Origin: Marinobacter orientalis
Lineage (GTDB): Bacteria; Pseudomonadota; Gammaproteobacteria; Pseudomonadales; Oleiphilaceae
NCBI RefSeq assembly: GCF_004792665.1
Contig: NZ_SRZX01000003.1
Location: forward strand, 248,001 to 312,000
Length of the DNA stretch: 64,000 nucleotides
Direction: 5' to 3'
Made by a program: the position numbers and the translations under genes. Positions 8,909 to 19,725 of this stretch are shown piece after piece (the first letter of the stretch is position 1; every line of letters begins with the position of its first letter). Under the pieces are notes generated by a model that had not been told where the DNA came from, searched no databases, and saw only the letters and a program-made list of their open reading frames with translations.

Positions 8909-8982
8909 TTGAATTTCTAAATCAATGGCTTGTAATTCAGTAGGCTGGATATTATGCCATTGGACGCAAGGGGTAGGGACAG

Positions 8983-9333
8983 TTGACCTATTACATTCTA
9001 AAAGTTGCGATTACTGCTGTTCTGGTCGTCCTGATCTCGGAAATCTCCAAGCGTAGTTCCTTTATCGGAGCTGTTCTTGCCTCAGTACCTCTGACTTCAG
9101 TCCTGGCAATGCTCTGGCTTTATGTAGATACGGGAGACGTTGGCAAAGTCAGTGACCTTGCAAGCAGTGTATTCTGGCTGGTACTGCCGTCGCTGGCGCT
9201 GTTTGTTGCGCTGCCGGTTCTGTTGGCGCAGGGCGTCAATTTCTATCTTGCCCTGGTGGTATCTATCGGAATCACAGCAATCTGCTACTGGGTAATGGTG
9301 ATTGTTCTTCGCTATTATGGGGTAGAGCTTTGA
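8983..9333 (+). CDS. DUF3147 family membrane protein
   Basis: A 116-aa four-helix inner-membrane protein. The pattern ISEISKRSSFIGAVLASVPLTSVLAM is typical of DUF3147 proteins, which are uncharacterised. The start is TTG at 8983, the only in-frame start before the first helix, preceded by GGGTAGGGA. The gene is followed 21 bp later by the methyltransferase gene. Confidence 0.8.
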   Translation: MTYYILKVAITAVLVVLISEISKRSSFIGAVLASVPLTSVLAMLWLYVDTGDVGKVSDLASSVFWLVLPSLALFVALPVLLAQGVNFYLALVVSIGITAICYWVMVIVLRYYGVEL

Positions 9334-9354
9334 ATTGTAGACGAGGTGCAGGTG

Positions 9355-9990
9355 ATGTCTGTCCACAGCCGAATTGAAAAGGCGATGTCCTTTATGTCGG
9401 AGCACGCATCCGGTCAGTCAACGCTGGAGGCGGTAACGCCCGGTGAGTACAGGCGCCGCGGCCAGGGCGTTGCTATTCAGTACGGACTTCATGACACGCC
9501 TTTGGGTAAAATGTTTGTAGCGGTCACCCGGCGTGGTGTTTGTCGAATGGAGTTTCTGGAAGACAGATCCGCCGATGAGGTATCCGTCGAACTCCGCAAC
9601 GCCTGGCCTGAGGGAGAATTGGCAAGGAATGACAATGCCACGAGCCATGTCATCGATATGCTGTTCAACGAACAGGGGGCTTGTCGACATGGTTCCTGGT
9701 CGTTGCATGTGGTGGGCACTGATTTCCAGGTCGCGGTATGGCGAGCGCTGCTGAAGATTCCACCCGCAAAATTGGCGAGTTACTCTGAAATTGCCAGCGC
9801 ATTGGGTCGTCCCAAAGCCTCAAGAGCAGTGGGCAATGCGGTTGCAGCGAATCCGGTTGCGCTGCTGATTCCATGCCACCGCGTTATCCAGAAAAGCGGT
9901 GCCATCGGCGGATACCGCTGGGGAACAAACAAGAAACAGAGGGTGCAGATGTGGGAGAACCTGCGCCGGGAACAAACTGAGCTTCTTTAA
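9355..9990 (+). CDS. O6-methylguanine-DNA methyltransferase with relic AraC segment
   Basis: A 211-aa suicide repair protein of the Ada C-terminal/Ogt type. The acceptor motif is PCHRV with Cys at residue 174, preceded by AVGNAVAANP and SYSEIA helix-turn-helix signatures. Residues 24-45 (STLEAVTPGEYRRRGQGV) match the linker that follows the AraC domain in bifunctional AraC-methyltransferase proteins. Residues 5-18 (SRIEKAMSFMSEHA) match the start of such an AraC domain. Most of the AraC domain is missing, apparently by an in-frame deletion. ATG 9355 was preferred over GTG 9346 because GAGG lies 8 bp before it. DNA repair activity should be intact; the regulator function is lost. Confidence 0.87.
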   Translation: MSVHSRIEKAMSFMSEHASGQSTLEAVTPGEYRRRGQGVAIQYGLHDTPLGKMFVAVTRRGVCRMEFLEDRSADEVSVELRNAWPEGELARNDNATSHVIDMLFNEQGACRHGSWSLHVVGTDFQVAVWRALLKIPPAKLASYSEIASALGRPKASRAVGNAVAANPVALLIPCHRVIQKSGAIGGYRWGTNKKQRVQMWENLRREQTELL

Positions 9991-10026
9991 TACGCTGAGC
10001 TCCCACAGCAACCCTGAGGCATGAGG

Positions 10027-10467
10027 TTATTCGCTTACCACGGTAACCGGCCCGTTGGCATGCCGGACAACCTTCTCGCTGGTGCTGCCCAGGGTAAGGC
10101 TGCGCACCATTGAGTGTCCACGTCTTCCCAGAACCATGTGTGTCCCCGGATGGTTTTCCAGGTATTCAATGATTTCTTTGGCAGGTTCGCCCTGCAGAAG
10201 GACATCCTCCTTTGGCTCGACTATCCCGCTCACAGACTCTCTCACCGTCTTGAATACTTTGCGCCCATAATCTTTGGCCTCTTCCTCCAACTCAGTGGGC
10301 CACACGCCGGTAACAACCAGTTGCTCTACCTTTGTACCCGGAAACACGGCTAACAGCTTCAGCGGCTGGCCGGTCGCTTTGGCAAGATCGGCTGCCATTT
10401 TTGCGGCGTGTAACGAATGCTCTGAACCGTCACAAGCAACCACAATGCTCTGAGTATCTGTGGGCAT
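10027..10467 (-). CDS. Universal stress protein A (UspA-like), copy 1
   Basis: A 146-aa single-domain UspA fold protein. The nucleotide-binding motif G-x2-G-x9-G-S is seen as GRRGHSMVRSLTLGS near the C-terminus, so it is the ATP-binding class. ATG 10467 has GGAG 7 bp upstream. It is closely similar to the next gene upstream (10603-11043), and both end in the same 11 residues, HANGPVTVVSE. They are separated by 135 bp with a strong stem-loop and probably arose by tandem duplication. Confidence 0.92.
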   Translation of the reverse strand: MPTDTQSIVVACDGSEHSLHAAKMAADLAKATGQPLKLLAVFPGTKVEQLVVTGVWPTELEEEAKDYGRKVFKTVRESVSGIVEPKEDVLLQGEPAKEIIEYLENHPGTHMVLGRRGHSMVRSLTLGSTSEKVVRHANGPVTVVSE

Positions 10468-10542
10468 GGTATTCTCCGTTTCTGTCAGATGTATTTTCAA
10501 CATAACATTGCAGCGAGCCGCCAGCGGTTGACTCAGGTCAGC

Positions 10543-10564
10543 ACCGCCGGACAGGTCCGGCGGT
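10543..10564. terminator. GC-rich stem-loop between the two usp genes
   Basis: Perfect 9-bp arms ACCGCCGGA and TCCGGCGGT with a 4-nt loop. It lies just after the stop of the upstream usp gene (minus strand) and before the next one. There is no U-run on the minus strand, so it may be an attenuator or RNA-stability hairpin rather than a true intrinsic terminator. Confidence 0.4.
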
Positions 10565-10602
10565 TGTGATGGAAACCGTCTCCCCCGGCAGCTCAGACAA
10601 TA

Positions 10603-11043
10603 TTATTCGCTTACAACAGTAACCGGCCCGTTGGCATGCCTGACAACCTTTTCGCTGATGCTGCCCAACGTAAGGCTGCGTACCAGTGAATGGCCACGCC
10701 TACCCATAACCAGGTGAGCGCCGGGGTTTTCATCGAGATACTCGATAATTTCCTGGGCAGGATCACCTTTGAGCAGGACGACTTCCGAGGGATCGGCTGT
10801 CTCACTTACCGCTTCTCTCACGTCATCGAATACGTCGCGCGCATACTGCGCTTCTTTTTCCTCAAGCTCATCCGGCCTTAGGCCGGCGATTATGAGCTTC
10901 TGCGCTTTTGAACCCGGAAACACGGATAACAGTCTCAGTGGGTGCCCGGTGGCTTTAGCCAGGTCGGCTGCCATTTTTGCCGCATGTATCGACTGCTCTG
11001 AACCGTCACACGCGACCACAATGCAAGGAGTAGCTTTAGCCAT
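10603..11043 (-). CDS. Universal stress protein A (UspA-like), copy 2
   Basis: A 146-aa UspA-type protein, paralogue of the gene at 10027-10467 and the same length. It has GRRGHSLVRSLTLGSISEKV at the nucleotide-binding loop. ATG 11043 has GGAGG 6 bp upstream. It is divergent from nuoA, with about 200 bp between starts. A third, much more diverged family member lies at 33814-34233. Role in stress survival is a family inference. Confidence 0.92.
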   Translation of the reverse strand: MAKATPCIVVACDGSEQSIHAAKMAADLAKATGHPLRLLSVFPGSKAQKLIIAGLRPDELEEKEAQYARDVFDDVREAVSETADPSEVVLLKGDPAQEIIEYLDENPGAHLVMGRRGHSLVRSLTLGSISEKVVRHANGPVTVVSE

Positions 11044-11245
11044 GTAGGCCTCCACGTCTTTATTGAGTGCTTTAATAACGTAGCATCAATTTGCATACCA
11101 TTCGAGTGCCGGGCTCCTGAACCGGTCCGGGACCAGTATTTGCGCAAACGTTAATCCGCTGTTAGGTTTTTAAATAGGGCTTTACCTGAAGCTTCCCCGT
11201 TTTCCCGACGGCAGCCGCCGCTACGCAGCTATGGATGGAGAGTGT

Positions 11246-11647
11246 ATGGCAGATACTGTCACCGAATTGCTGGCCCGCTATTGGGCCACCGGCTTCTTTA
11301 TCGTTGCCACGATGGGCCTGTGTGCCTTTATGGTGGGCGTTTCCAGTCTGCTGGGCGGGCGCAGCCAGGGCGTCAGCAAATCCCTTCCTTTCGAGTCAGG
11401 CATTGTCGGTACCGGCGATGCCCGCCAGCGGTTTTCCGTCAAATTCTACCTGGTGGCAATGTTGTTCGTGATCTTCGATATTGAGGCCGTGTTCCTGTTT
11501 GCCTGGGCCATTGTCATCCCCGACGTGGGCTGGCCCGGATTCTGGGGCGCAGCGGTCTTTATTCTGATCCTGCTGGCCGGCCTGCTGTATGACAGTCGTA
11601 CTGGTGCCCTGGACTGGGCGCCCGAACCATCTGGAGACGAAGTATGA
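11246..11647 (+). CDS. nuoA: NADH-quinone oxidoreductase subunit A
   Basis: A 133-aa membrane subunit of complex I with three helices. The conserved region [20 protein letters not shown] followed by [18 protein letters not shown] is diagnostic of NuoA. ATG 11246 has GGAG upstream; an earlier in-frame ATG (11231) is less likely. First gene of the nuo operon. Its stop overlaps the nuoB start. I could not define a convincing promoter in the roughly 200 bp upstream. Confidence 0.97.
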   Translation: MADTVTELLARYWATGFFIVATMGLCAFMVGVSSLLGGRSQGVSKSLPFESGIVGTGDARQRFSVKFYLVAMLFVIFDIEAVFLFAWAIVIPDVGWPGFWGAAVFILILLAGLLYDSRTGALDWAPEPSGDEV

Positions 11648-12321
11648 CCTACACCCTGACAAGGGCAGAGCAACCGGCAGAAGGTAGCAGCCGCTATCCG
11701 GTGCACCACCAGCAGCCGGCAGAAGACCCGGTCAAACGCCAGCTTGAGCGCAACGTGTTCACGGGCAAACTCAGTGAAGTGCTCAATTCTGCAGTCAACT
11801 GGGGGCGCAAAAACTCCCTTTGGCCCTACAACTTCGGGTTGTCATGCTGCTACGTGGAGATGACCACCGCCTTCACCGCGCCCCATGACATCGGGCGCTT
11901 TGGCTCCGAAGTCATCCGGGCCTCGCCGCGACAGGCGGATTTCATGGTCATCGCCGGTACCTGCTTTATCAAGATGGCGCCGGTGATCCAGCAACTCTAC
12001 GACCAGATGCTGGAGCCCAAATGGGTGATCTCCATGGGTTCCTGCGCCAATTCCGGTGGCATGTACGACATCTATTCGGTGGTGCAGGGCGTGGACAGGT
12101 TCCTGCCTGTGGATGTCTACGTACCCGGCTGTCCGCCCCGGCCCGAGGCTTTCCTGCAGGGGCTGCAGTTGCTGCAGGACTCGATCCAGGAAGAACGCCG
12201 GCCATTGTCCTGGGTGGTCGGAGACCAGGGCGTCTACAAGGCGGATATGCCCTCCCAGCGGGAAAAATGGCGGGATCAGCGCATCCAGGCCACGGAACTG
12301 CGGACGCCTGACAAGCTTTGA
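11644..12321 (+). CDS. nuoB: NADH-quinone oxidoreductase subunit B
   Basis: A 225-aa peripheral subunit carrying the terminal 4Fe-4S cluster N2. The adjacent cysteines are in GLSCCYVEM, with further ligands in [10 protein letters not shown] and [11 protein letters not shown]. Overlaps nuoA by ATGA. About 50 bp separate it from nuoCD, the only sizeable gap in the first part of the operon. Confidence 0.97.
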   Translation: MTYTLTRAEQPAEGSSRYPVHHQQPAEDPVKRQLERNVFTGKLSEVLNSAVNWGRKNSLWPYNFGLSCCYVEMTTAFTAPHDIGRFGSEVIRASPRQADFMVIAGTCFIKMAPVIQQLYDQMLEPKWVISMGSCANSGGMYDIYSVVQGVDRFLPVDVYVPGCPPRPEAFLQGLQLLQDSIQEERRPLSWVVGDQGVYKADMPSQREKWRDQRIQATELRTPDKL

Positions 12322-12370
12322 CCCGTTGACCTTTGTTTTATCATTAATTTTCACGAGCCGGACTGTGATC

Positions 12371-14143
12371 ATGGACACGGATACTGTCAGTAACGCGGAC
12401 AACGCCGGTGACGATCTGGTTGAAATCCTGAGACGGGATTTCGGCGATGCGGTGCTCCATGAGCAGCATACCCTCACCGGTATGCCGGTGCTCTGGGTGA
12501 CACCGGCTGCGCTGACAGACGTGCTCGGTTACCTGAAAGGCCTGAGCGCGCCCTTCGACCTGCTCTACGACCTCTCCGCGGTTGACGAGCGCCTGCGCAG
12601 TGATCGTCGCGGCTTGCCGCCGGCTGACTTCACGGTGTTCTACCAGCTGCTTTCCGTCACCCGTAACGCGGACGTCATGCTTAAAGTGGCCCTTTCAGCC
12701 GATGACCTGAGCCTGCCCACTGTGACCGGGATTTTCCCGGCGGCTAACTGGTACGAACGGGAAGTCTGGGACATGTTCGGCATCAGCTTTGCCGGTCATC
12801 CCCACCTGACACGCATCCTCATGCCGCCGACCTGGTCCGGCCACCCGCTACGCAAGGACTACCCGGCCCGGGCCACGGAGTTCGACCCCTACACCCTGAC
12901 CGTGGAAGGCCAGGACAGGGAGCAGGAGGCCATGCGGTTCGATCCGGAAGCCTGGGGGATGAAGCGGGAGCGGAATGGCGCCGAGTTCATGTTTCTTAAT
13001 CTGGGCCCCAATCACCCGTCTGCCCATGGCGCTTTCCGCATCGTACTGCAGCTGGATGGCGAAGAGGTTGTCGACTGCGTGCCGGACATCGGCTACCACC
13101 ACCGGGGCGCCGAGAAGATGGCTGAACGCCAGTCCTGGCACAGCTTCATTCCCTACACCGACCGCATCGACTACACCGGGGGAGTGATGAACAACCTGCC
13201 GTACGTACTGGCGGCGGAAAAGCTGGCGGGTATAGAAGTGCCGGAGCGGGTAAAGGTGATACGGGTGATGATGGCAGAGATGTTCCGTGTCACCAGCCAT
13301 CTTCTGTTTCTGGGTACCTTCCTGCAGGACCTGGGCGCCATGACGCCGGTGTTCTACACCTTCAGTGACCGGCAGCGGGGCTATGAGGTGATCGAGGGTA
13401 TAACCGGCTTTCGCATGCACCCGGCCTGGTATCGTATTGGCGGTGTCATGCAGGATCTTCCCCAGGGCTGGGAGAAACTGGTGCAGGGGTTCGTTGACTG
13501 GATGCCGCCGCGGCTGCGGGAGTATGAACGGGCGATGATGGAAAACGCGATCGTGCGCGACCGGACCCGTCATGTGGCCGCCTTCAATACAGCAGAAGCG
13601 CTTGAGTGGGGCGTGACCGGGCCCAACCTGCGGGCTACCGGCTGCAATTTTGATCTGCGTAAACAGCGCCCCTACTCGGGCTATGAACAGTTCGATTTTG
13701 AAGTGCCACTGGGCCACAACGGCGATGTGTTCGACCGGGGCCAGTTGCGCATCGAGGAAATGCGCCAGAGCCTGAGAATTATCCAGCAGTGTGTTGACCA
13801 CATGCCCGCCGGCGACTACAAGGCGGACCATCCGCTGACCACGCCGCCGCCGCGGGAGCGCATGCTGGAGCATATTGAAACCCTGATCACACATTTCCTG
13901 CAGGTGTCCTGGGGCCCGGTTCTCAAGCCCCAGGAATCCCTGCAGATGGTGGAAGCCACCAAGGGTATCAACAGTTACTACCTGACCAGTGACGGCAACA
14001 CCATGAGTTACCGCACCCGCATCCGCACCCCGAGTTTTCCGCACCTGCAGCAGATACCGTCGGTGATGCGCGGTGGTTTTGTACCGGACCTGATTGCCCA
14101 TCTGGGCAGTATTGATTTCGTGATGGCAGACGTGGACCGCTGA
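12371..14143 (+). CDS. nuoC: NADH-quinone oxidoreductase fused subunit C/D
   Basis: A 590-aa fusion of NuoC (about residues 1-190, with [23 protein letters not shown] and HPLRKDYP) and NuoD (from about 205, with [28 protein letters not shown] and the C-terminal DR). Fused NuoCD is typical of gammaproteobacteria such as E. coli. NuoD forms the quinone site next to cluster N2. The chosen ATG 12371 (MDTDTVSN) follows a gap after nuoB; a longer in-frame reading runs back into nuoB and is rejected. Confidence 0.96.
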   Translation: MDTDTVSNADNAGDDLVEILRRDFGDAVLHEQHTLTGMPVLWVTPAALTDVLGYLKGLSAPFDLLYDLSAVDERLRSDRRGLPPADFTVFYQLLSVTRNADVMLKVALSADDLSLPTVTGIFPAANWYEREVWDMFGISFAGHPHLTRILMPPTWSGHPLRKDYPARATEFDPYTLTVEGQDREQEAMRFDPEAWGMKRERNGAEFMFLNLGPNHPSAHGAFRIVLQLDGEEVVDCVPDIGYHHRGAEKMAERQSWHSFIPYTDRIDYTGGVMNNLPYVLAAEKLAGIEVPERVKVIRVMMAEMFRVTSHLLFLGTFLQDLGAMTPVFYTFSDRQRGYEVIEGITGFRMHPAWYRIGGVMQDLPQGWEKLVQGFVDWMPPRLREYERAMMENAIVRDRTRHVAAFNTAEALEWGVTGPNLRATGCNFDLRKQRPYSGYEQFDFEVPLGHNGDVFDRGQLRIEEMRQSLRIIQQCVDHMPAGDYKADHPLTTPPPRERMLEHIETLITHFLQVSWGPVLKPQESLQMVEATKGINSYYLTSDGNTMSYRTRIRTPSFPHLQQIPSVMRGGFVPDLIAHLGSIDFVMADVDR

Positions 14144-14658
14144 TGATGGCAGACACACCACAGACAACTGTGCTGATTGGCAGTGATGTTTTCGATCTCG
14201 ATCCGGCCGATGAGGCCGCGATCGTTGACGAAATGGCGCATTACGAGCACCCCCGGGCGGCCTGTATCGAAGCATTGAAAATTGTCCAGCGCCGTTATGG
14301 CTGGGTGCCGGATGGCGCTATTGCTGCCGTTGCCAGGGTACTTGGTATTGGTCCGGGCGAGGTCGAAGGTGTGGCTACGTTCTACAGCCTGATTTTCCGT
14401 CAGCCGGTGGGCCGGCACGTAGTGCTTGTGTGCGACAGCAGTGCCTGTTTCCTCACTGGCTTCCAGGAGTTAAGGCAGGCCCTGGTGGCCCAACTGGGTA
14501 TTGATTACGGCCAGACCACCGCAGACGGTCGTTTTACGCTGTTGCCGGTCTGCTGCCTGGGCGCCTGCGATGGCGCGCCGGCGCTGATGATCGATGGTGA
14601 CACCTACGGCCCGGTGTCTCCCGGTGACCTGCCTGGCCTGCTGGAGGATTACCGATGA
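14143..14658 (+). CDS. nuoE: NADH-quinone oxidoreductase subunit E
   Basis: A 171-aa thioredoxin-like subunit with the 2Fe-2S cluster N1a. Ligands are visible as C-x4-C in [11 protein letters not shown] and C-x3-C in [10 protein letters not shown]. The start overlaps the nuoCD stop (TGATG) and the stop overlaps the nuoF start (ATGA). Part of the NADH dehydrogenase module with NuoF and NuoG. Confidence 0.96.
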   Translation: MMADTPQTTVLIGSDVFDLDPADEAAIVDEMAHYEHPRAACIEALKIVQRRYGWVPDGAIAAVARVLGIGPGEVEGVATFYSLIFRQPVGRHVVLVCDSSACFLTGFQELRQALVAQLGIDYGQTTADGRFTLLPVCCLGACDGAPALMIDGDTYGPVSPGDLPGLLEDYR

Positions 14659-16016
14659 GTCATTCCATCGCCAGACAGCGTGACTCGGTTCGCTACCGTA
14701 GCCGGCTGATGCAGCCCGAGGCAGAACGCCGGCCGGATACTCATCCACTGACATGGCGGTTGCGGGACGATGGCGGGGTGGTATGGCTCGAAGAGTATCT
14801 GCGCAAGGACGGCTACCAGTCCGTGCGCAAGGCGCTGGCCGAGAGTGATCCACAGGCCATTATCTCCACCATGAAGGACGCCAATGTGGGTGGTCGGGGT
14901 GGTGGCGGTTTTTCCGCCGGCCTCAAGTGGAGCCTCACCCTGCAGGGCGGCGACATCCCCCGGGGCTACCTGATCTGCAATGCCGATGAGATGGAACCGG
15001 GTACCTTCAAGGACCGGTTGCTGATGGAGCAACAGCCGCACCTTGTCATCGAAGGCATGATTCTCGCCGCCCTGGCCAACAACTCTTTTTATGGCTACAT
15101 CTTTCTACGGGGTGAATATGTGACGGCCGCCCGGGTACTGAGTCGGGCGTTGGACGAGGCGCGGGCCGGGGGCTGGCTGGGCAGGGATATCGACGGCAGC
15201 AGCTTCGATTTTGACATTGCCCTGCACACCGGTGCCGGTCGTTACATCTGCGGCGAGGAAACCGCCCTGATCAATTCACTGGAGGGCAAGCGCGCCAACC
15301 CCAGAGCCAAGCCGCCGTTTCCCGGACAGTCCGGGGCCTGGGGCAAGCCCTCCGTGGTGAACAATGTGGAAACCCTGTGCAATGCACCGGGGGTGATCCT
15401 CAATGGTGCCGAGTGGTATCAGGGCCTCTCGGGGGACCGGACTGACGATGGTGGCAGCAAGCTTTACGGTATTTCCGGCCTGGTCGAAAATCCGGGATTG
15501 TGGGAATTGCCTATGGGTACGACAGGCGCCGAGATCCTTGATCGGGCCGGGGGCATGCGTAACGGTCGTCAGCTCAAGGCCTGGCTGCCCGGTGGTGCCA
15601 GTACCGGCTTTCTGCTGCCGCAGCATCTGGAGCTTGCCCTGGATTTCGACACCGTGGGCAAGGAGGGCAGTCGCCTTGGTACCGGCCTGATGACGATGGT
15701 GACCCAGGAGCAGAGCATGGTGGCGCTGGTACGCAACCTGGAGGAATTCTTCGCCCGGGAATCCTGTGGCTGGTGTACCCCGTGTCGCGACGGCCTGCCC
15801 TGGACGGTCAGGGTGCTGCGGGCCCTGGCGCTGGGGCAGGGTGAAATCGGCGATATTGAACTGCTGGAGAAGCTCGCGGCCGACTGCGGCCCGGCGCAGA
15901 CCTTCTGTGCCCATGCGCCCGGAGCAGCAATGCCCCTGCAGACGGCGTTGAGGCATTTTCGGAGTGAGTTCGCGCAGGGGATCAGCGAGCCCCGCATTAA
16001 AGCGGAAGAGGGATAG
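14655..16016 (+). CDS. nuoF: NADH-quinone oxidoreductase subunit F
   Basis: A 453-aa flavoprotein that accepts hydride from NADH. The FMN/NADH glycine-rich loop is [14 protein letters not shown], the second motif is [15 protein letters not shown], and the 4Fe-4S N3 ligands are in [12 protein letters not shown] plus a later Cys near AQTFCAHAP. Length matches E. coli NuoF (445). ATGA overlap with nuoE; 8 bp before nuoG. Confidence 0.97.
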   Translation: MSHSIARQRDSVRYRSRLMQPEAERRPDTHPLTWRLRDDGGVVWLEEYLRKDGYQSVRKALAESDPQAIISTMKDANVGGRGGGGFSAGLKWSLTLQGGDIPRGYLICNADEMEPGTFKDRLLMEQQPHLVIEGMILAALANNSFYGYIFLRGEYVTAARVLSRALDEARAGGWLGRDIDGSSFDFDIALHTGAGRYICGEETALINSLEGKRANPRAKPPFPGQSGAWGKPSVVNNVETLCNAPGVILNGAEWYQGLSGDRTDDGGSKLYGISGLVENPGLWELPMGTTGAEILDRAGGMRNGRQLKAWLPGGASTGFLLPQHLELALDFDTVGKEGSRLGTGLMTMVTQEQSMVALVRNLEEFFARESCGWCTPCRDGLPWTVRVLRALALGQGEIGDIELLEKLAADCGPAQTFCAHAPGAAMPLQTALRHFRSEFAQGISEPRIKAEEG

Positions 16017-16024
16017 GCAGAGTC

Positions 16025-18742
16025 ATGGCGACGATTCACGTGGATGGACAAAGTTACCAGGTCAACGGAGCTCATAATCTGCTGCAGGCGTGCCTGTCCC
16101 TGGGCCTGGATATTCCCTATTTCTGCTGGCATCCGGCCATGGGCAGCGTGGGAGCCTGCCGCCAGTGCGCTGTGCGGCAGTATAAGGATAAGAACGACGA
16201 CAAGGGCATGCTGGTGATGTCCTGTATGGCCCCGGCAGCCGATCAGACCCGCATTGACATCGAGGACGAAGAAGCAAAAGCGTTCCGTGCCAGCGTGGTG
16301 GAGTGGCTGATGATCAATCACCCCCACGACTGCCCGGTCTGTGAGGAGGGCGGCCACTGTCACCTGCAGGACATGACGGTCATGACCGGCCATGACCGTC
16401 GCCGTTACCGGTTCGGCAAACGCACCCGCCGCAACCAGTTTCTGGGGCCGTTCATCGGTCATGAGATGAACCGCTGCATCACCTGCTACCGTTGTGTGCG
16501 CTTTTACAATGACTATGCCGGTGGCAGCGATCTCGGCACCTTTGGCAGCAAGGACAATGTCTATTTCGGTCGTTACCAGGAAGGTACCCTGGAAAGCCCC
16601 TTTGCGGGCAACCTTACCGAGGTGTGTCCTACCGGCGTATTCACCGACCAGAGCCATTCCGATCACTACGCCCGCAAGTGGGACATGCAGTTTGCCCCCG
16701 GCATCTGCCATCAGTGCTCCATGGGCTGCAACATCAGCCCGGGGGAACGCTATGGTGACATTCGCCGGATTGAGAACCGCTATCATGGTGAGGTAAACAG
16801 TTATTTCCTCTGTGATCGCGGTCGTTTTGGCTATGGCTACGTCAACCGCTCCGACCGTCCACGTCTGCCGGAGCGGCGGGAGGGCCCGGACAGCGAACCG
16901 GTGAGTATTGGTGTGGCTGATGTCCTCGCCCAGGCAAGTGACGCCCTGCGTCACGCTCGCCGGGTTATCGGCATTGGCTCGCCAAGGGCCAGCCTGGAGA
17001 GTAATCACCAGTTGCAGGCATTAGTCGGAGAGAGCAACTTTTCCACCGGCATTGAAGCCCGGGAACAGGCCTGCCTGGAGCTGATGATTCAGCTCCAGCG
17101 CCACGCTGGCCTGCCGACTCCGACGCCCCGCGGGATTGAAAACCATGACGCCGTGTTCGTGCTCGGGGAAGACCCGGTGCAGAGCGCCGGTCGTCTGGGT
17201 CTGAACCTGCGCCAGGCGGCGCTTTCCCGTTGTAAGGCACTGGGAGGGACCATTGGCATACCCGAGTGGAATGCTGAAGCTCTCAAAACCCTGGCACAGG
17301 ACCGTTACTACCCGCTGTTTATCGCCTGGCCCGCACCAACAGACCTTGATGACGTGGCCGAAGCCCGTTATGCCATGGACCCGGATGGTATTGCCCGGCT
17401 CGGGTTTGCCGTGGCCCACGCCATTGATCCGGCGGCGCCGGCTGTGGAGGGCCTGGCTTCCGCCGAAGACCAGGCGGCGCGACGAATAGCCTCGGCACTG
17501 ATGGCAGCGGAGCAGCCGCTGGTGGTCAGTGGTGGCTCGCTGGTTTCTGAAGCCGTGCTCGAGGCTGCAGGCAGTGTCGCCAGGGCCCTGTCCCGGCGAG
17601 CCAAAAAAGGTGGGCTGGTGCTGATCCGGCGCGAGGCCAATAGCACGGGATTGTCCCTGTTGGGCGGCCAGCCCCTGGACTGGGCGTTGGGGGAACTGGC
17701 CCGGGGGAATGCTGATGCAGTGGTGGTGCTGGAAAATGACCTTTATCAACGTCTGCCCGCAGGGAGAGTGGATGCAGCACTGTCGCGGGCGGAAATTCGC
17801 ATAGTGCTGGATCACCAGCGCACGGCCACAGCCGAGCGTGCAAACTTTCTGTTATCCGCTGCCAGCTTCGCCGAGTCCGGCGGCACCCTGGTAAACCTGG
17901 AAGGTCGCGCCCAGCGCTTTTTCCAGGTCTACGATCCCGGCTATATGCGGCCGGAGACCCGCATCCATGAAAGCTGGCGCTGGTTATACGTGCTGGGGGC
18001 AACTCTGCGGGGCGAAACCGCCGGCGATATCAATCTGGATACCGTTGTTCATGCCTGCGCCGGCGCCCATCCCGCCCTGGCTGGCATGGTTGATGCAGCA
18101 CCGGATTCGAACTACCGCATCGATGGCCAGAAGCTGGCACGGGAGCCGCACCGGTACAGCGGCCGCACCTCCATGCGGGCCAACCAGAATGTCAGCGAGC
18201 CGCGGGTACCCCAGGACCCGGATTCGGCTTTTGCTCATTCCATGGAGGGCTACAGCGGCTACCAGCAGCCCCGGCAACAGGTGCCGTTTGCCTGGGCGCC
18301 GGGCTGGAACTCGCCCCAGGCCTGGAACAAATTCACCGATGAGGTGGGTGGCCACGTGCGCGGCGGTGACCCCGGGGCGTGCCTGATTCACCCCGTGCCC
18401 GGGCAGGGTAGCTACAGTCAGCCGGTTCAGGGGGCCGGGGACACCGATACCCTGAGAGCCCTGATCCTGCCGCGGCTATTCGGAGGAGAAGAGACTTCTG
18501 CCCGGGCCACGCCCATCCAGCAACGGACGGAATTACCCTGTATCACTCTGAGCCCTGAGGATGCCCTTGGTCTGGCGGTGAAGCACGGAAACGTCGTGAC
18601 CGTCAATGAGGTGACCAGGCTGCCGGTATACGAGCAGGAGAGCTGGCCCAATGGCTGGGCGGGCCTGCCGGCCGGACTCATTGCCGGATTATTGCCGGGG
18701 GAATCCCTGACACTGCGCAAGGTAGAGGAAGGTCAGCGATGA
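16025..18742 (+). CDS. nuoG: NADH-quinone oxidoreductase subunit G
   Basis: A 905-aa iron-sulfur subunit. The N-terminal 2Fe-2S ferredoxin domain ([19 protein letters not shown]), the His-Cys 4Fe-4S region ([18 protein letters not shown]) and the second cluster ([13 protein letters not shown], later [11 protein letters not shown]) are all present. The additional off-pathway N7 cluster is also encoded: CHQCSMGC followed by C in [12 protein letters not shown], as in E. coli and only some bacteria. The long C-terminal molybdopterin-like domain has no Mo site. Overlaps nuoH by ATGA. Confidence 0.96.
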   Translation: MATIHVDGQSYQVNGAHNLLQACLSLGLDIPYFCWHPAMGSVGACRQCAVRQYKDKNDDKGMLVMSCMAPAADQTRIDIEDEEAKAFRASVVEWLMINHPHDCPVCEEGGHCHLQDMTVMTGHDRRRYRFGKRTRRNQFLGPFIGHEMNRCITCYRCVRFYNDYAGGSDLGTFGSKDNVYFGRYQEGTLESPFAGNLTEVCPTGVFTDQSHSDHYARKWDMQFAPGICHQCSMGCNISPGERYGDIRRIENRYHGEVNSYFLCDRGRFGYGYVNRSDRPRLPERREGPDSEPVSIGVADVLAQASDALRHARRVIGIGSPRASLESNHQLQALVGESNFSTGIEAREQACLELMIQLQRHAGLPTPTPRGIENHDAVFVLGEDPVQSAGRLGLNLRQAALSRCKALGGTIGIPEWNAEALKTLAQDRYYPLFIAWPAPTDLDDVAEARYAMDPDGIARLGFAVAHAIDPAAPAVEGLASAEDQAARRIASALMAAEQPLVVSGGSLVSEAVLEAAGSVARALSRRAKKGGLVLIRREANSTGLSLLGGQPLDWALGELARGNADAVVVLENDLYQRLPAGRVDAALSRAEIRIVLDHQRTATAERANFLLSAASFAESGGTLVNLEGRAQRFFQVYDPGYMRPETRIHESWRWLYVLGATLRGETAGDINLDTVVHACAGAHPALAGMVDAAPDSNYRIDGQKLAREPHRYSGRTSMRANQNVSEPRVPQDPDSAFAHSMEGYSGYQQPRQQVPFAWAPGWNSPQAWNKFTDEVGGHVRGGDPGACLIHPVPGQGSYSQPVQGAGDTDTLRALILPRLFGGEETSARATPIQQRTELPCITLSPEDALGLAVKHGNVVTVNEVTRLPVYEQESWPNGWAGLPAGLIAGLLPGESLTLRKVEEGQR

Positions 18743-19716
18743 GTTGGTGGACGCCGCAAGTGGCAGCCGTTGCATGGTCCATGTTCCAGGCACTGGTGAT
18801 TCTTCTGGGCGCCGTGCTGCTGGGTGCCGTGCTGACAGTGGTGGAACGCCGCCTGCTGGGGCTCTGGCAGGACCGTTACGGACCCAATCGGGTAGGGCCG
18901 TTCGGCACTCTTCAGCTGATTGCCGACATGATCAAGATCTTCTTCAAGGAAGACTGGATACCGCCTTTCGCCGACCGGCCATTGTTTGTTCTGGCTCCGG
19001 TTATTGCCTTTGCTTCTTTGCTGCTGTCGTTCGTGATCATTCCCATCACCCCTGGCTGGGGCGTGGCGGACATGCACATCGGCCTGCTTTTCTTCCTGGC
19101 CATGGCGGGCATCAGTGTGTACGCGGTGTTGCTCGGCGGCTGGGCCAGTGGCAACAAATACGCCTTGCTGGGCGCCTTGCGGGCCTCGGCACAGACCCTC
19201 TCCTACGAGGTGTTTATGGGGCTGTCGCTGATGGGGGTAGTGGCCCTCGCCGGGTCCTTCAATATGCGCGACATCGTCAACGCCCAGGAAGGCCTCTGGT
19301 TCATCATTCCCCAGTTTTTCGGATTCGCCACCTTTTTCATTGCCGGCGTCGCGGTGACCCATCGCCATCCCTTTGATCAGCCGGAGGCCGAACAGGAGCT
19401 TGCAGACGGCTACCACATCGAATACTCCGGCATGAAATTCGGCCTGTTTTTCATTGGCGAGTATGTGGGCATGGTGCTGGTATCGGCGCTGATCGTTACC
19501 CTGTTTTTTGGCGGCTGGCATGGCCCCTGGCTGCCACCGATCCTGTGGTTCGCGCTCAAAACCGGCTTCTTCCTGATGCTGTTTATGCTGCTGCGGGCTT
19601 CCCTGCCACGGCCGCGCTACGACCGCGTAATGAGTTTTGGCTGGAAGGTCTGCCTGCCACTGACGCTGATTAACTTACTGGCCACCGGAGCGGTGATGCT
19701 TCTGGCAGGTGCATAG
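18739..19716 (+). CDS. nuoH: NADH-quinone oxidoreductase subunit H
   Basis: A 325-aa membrane subunit with eight predicted helices that helps form the quinone chamber. Conserved [19 protein letters not shown] and the acidic loop [23 protein letters not shown] are clear NuoH signatures. Length is the same as E. coli NuoH. Nine bases separate it from nuoI. Confidence 0.97.
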   Translation: MSWWTPQVAAVAWSMFQALVILLGAVLLGAVLTVVERRLLGLWQDRYGPNRVGPFGTLQLIADMIKIFFKEDWIPPFADRPLFVLAPVIAFASLLLSFVIIPITPGWGVADMHIGLLFFLAMAGISVYAVLLGGWASGNKYALLGALRASAQTLSYEVFMGLSLMGVVALAGSFNMRDIVNAQEGLWFIIPQFFGFATFFIAGVAVTHRHPFDQPEAEQELADGYHIEYSGMKFGLFFIGEYVGMVLVSALIVTLFFGGWHGPWLPPILWFALKTGFFLMLFMLLRASLPRPRYDRVMSFGWKVCLPLTLINLLATGAVMLLAGA

Positions 19717-19725
19717 GGAGGTTTT

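Noticed and set aside
11056..11245. Possible nuo promoter (TTGCGC and TTAAAT-like elements)
   Set aside because: Spacing and hexamers are poor, and several equally weak pairs exist, so no site is claimed.
12848..14275. 475-codon open frame on the minus strand
   Set aside because: Lies fully antisense to nuoCD, which has clear domains; it has His/Gln-rich content typical of shadow frames in GC-rich genes.
15569..17008. 479-codon open frame on the minus strand
   Set aside because: Antisense to nuoF and nuoG, with no recognisable motif.
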